A stretch of DNA of 5,723 nt, from the NCBI GenBank assembly GCA_002335845.1, contig DDCV01000167.1, positions 1-5,723 on the forward strand, read 5' to 3'. Of the stretch, positions 5,291 through 5,723 are shown piece by piece. The DNA is from Rickettsiales bacterium UBA1997 (lineage in GTDB: Bacteria > Pseudomonadota > Alphaproteobacteria > Rickettsiales > UBA1997). Made by a program: the position numbers and the translations under genes. The notes beneath the pieces were generated by a model. It ran no database searches. It saw only the letters and a program-made list of their open reading frames with translations, and was not told the origin of the DNA. The first letter of the stretch is position 1. Each line of letters begins with the position of its first letter.

Positions 5291-5341
5291 TAAGATTAAT
5301 GATGTTAAGATTATAAATCAAAAATAAAATTTAATAATCTT
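5291..5341. repeat. Three TAAGATTA-type repeats upstream of the small membrane protein gene
   Basis: TAAGATTA occurs at 5291-5298 and again, 15 bp on, at 5306-5313. A third copy in inverted orientation (TAATCTT, 5335-5341) makes the 8-bp inverted repeat AAGATTAT (5307-5314) with ATAATCTT (5334-5341). The cluster sits in the gap between divergent genes, 30-80 bp before the downstream ATG. It may be a regulator-binding site, but the low complexity makes chance plausible. Confidence 0.3.
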
Positions 5342-5371
5342 TTGTTAAAAATAAATTTAAATATAAAAAAT

Positions 5372-5662
5372 ATGGATAATCAAGAAGATATAAATAATAC
5401 TACAAATCTAGATCAAGGATATGATGTAATAACATCGCCATGGTCAATTGGGGTTCTAGGTTCCTTTCTGGCAGCCGCATCTATTATTGGTTTGTATAAA
5501 CTTTGCAGTCGCTCATTACAAAGTGGTACGTCAACTAGTCGATATGAAGCAAGAACAGGAGGAGGAAATGATAGCAGAGACGTTCCTAGTACAAATATAC
5601 AACCAACACCATATCAATCAGGGGCAGCAATATCATCGGATATAGGATTTGCGTCTATCTAA
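5372..5662 (+). CDS. Small single-span membrane protein of unknown function
   Basis: I do not recognise this protein of 96 residues from the ATG at 5372. An in-frame TTG at 5342 would add ten residues, but the ATG is preferred because the extra part is low-complexity AT-rich DNA. The N-terminal 20 residues are acidic and Asn-rich (MDNQEDINN), followed by one hydrophobic segment of about 19 residues (W24 to Y42) rich in small residues, then Lys43 and Arg47. The tail is polar, with Ser, Thr, Gly, Pro and Gln, and probably disordered. The charge pattern favours a cytoplasmic C-terminus. The segment starts too late and lacks the charges for a typical cleavable signal peptide. The MDN start and Asn-rich N-terminus recall the operon proteins at 1845-2515, but no shared motif is convincing. 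A terminator follows at 5674-5696. Confidence 0.6.
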   Translation: MDNQEDINNTTNLDQGYDVITSPWSIGVLGSFLAAASIIGLYKLCSRSLQSGTSTSRYEARTGGGNDSRDVPSTNIQPTPYQSGAAISSDIGFASI

Positions 5663-5673
5663 ATAAATAATGC

Positions 5674-5696
5674 AAAATAAGCGTCAGCTTATTTTT
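5674..5696 (+). terminator. Intrinsic terminator after the small membrane protein gene
   Basis: AAAATAAGC (5674-5682) and GCTTATTTT (5687-5695) form a perfect 9-bp stem with a GTCA loop; the T-run at 5692-5696 continues one base past the stem. It lies 11 nt after the stop. Because the left arm starts with an A-run, it could also act on the - strand. Confidence 0.75.
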
Positions 5697-5723
5697 CTTA
5701 ATTATTAATTTAATAGACAAAAA

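Noticed and set aside
5297..5308. CtrA-like site (TTAA...TTAA)
   Set aside because: The two TTAA-like halves are separated by 5 bp, not the 7 bp of the full CtrA site, and TTAA pairs are common in such AT-rich DNA.
5342..5371. TTG start ten codons upstream for the small membrane protein
   Set aside because: The added residues come from low-complexity AT-rich DNA and no Shine-Dalgarno supports the TTG; the ATG at 5372 is simpler.
1..5723. CRISPR array, insertion sequence, tRNA or rRNA
   Set aside because: No regularly spaced direct repeats, transposase frame, terminal inverted repeats with target duplication, or cloverleaf were found.

Overview
The window is AT-rich DNA with short intergenic gaps and mostly weak or absent Shine-Dalgarno sites. 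Its recognisable proteins (AlgC-type phosphohexomutase, CoaE, an alphaproteobacterial-type 2-Cys peroxiredoxin, short class I NrdB, and a coiled-coil protein followed by ZapA) suggest an alphaproteobacterium with a reduced genome. An obligate intracellular member of the Rickettsiales or a similar lineage is most likely. This is inferred from gene content and composition, not from a phylogenetic marker.

Layout: (1) Positions 2-859 hold the 3' end of a phosphomannomutase/phosphoglucomutase gene and, 3 nt later, coaE, both on +. (2) A perfect 14-bp hairpin at 881-914 separates coaE from the convergent peroxiredoxin gene (936-1538, -). (3) A 306-bp divergent gap (1539-1844) contains a near-consensus sigma-70 promoter with dyad symmetry over both of its boxes and a perfect 14-bp palindrome at the expected start point. 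This promoter drives a compact two-gene operon (1845-2515) encoding small, polar, apparently disordered proteins of unknown function, closed by an intrinsic terminator at 2569-2613. (4) nrdB (2705-3700) is followed after 17 nt by a periplasmic ModA-like binding protein (3718-4491), with a terminator at 4568-4597. (5) On the - strand, a small coiled-coil protein gene is translationally coupled to zapA (5255 down to 4683). (6) Divergent from that pair is a small single-span membrane protein gene (5372-5662, +) with its own terminator.

The housekeeping parts cover sugar phosphate metabolism, the last step of CoA synthesis, peroxide defence, dNTP synthesis and Z-ring assembly. The accessory interest lies in the two-gene operon. 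Its proteins share short motifs (RA[S/T]YN, SAP...QNQ, HPGxVVT, LxINN[D/E]) whose codons differ mostly at synonymous positions. The motifs occur in a different order in the two proteins, so they look like diverged, rearranged relatives kept under protein-level selection. The ModA-like protein is the other oddity: by hand alignment it lacks the side-chain molybdate ligands of E. coli ModA and has no transporter genes beside it.
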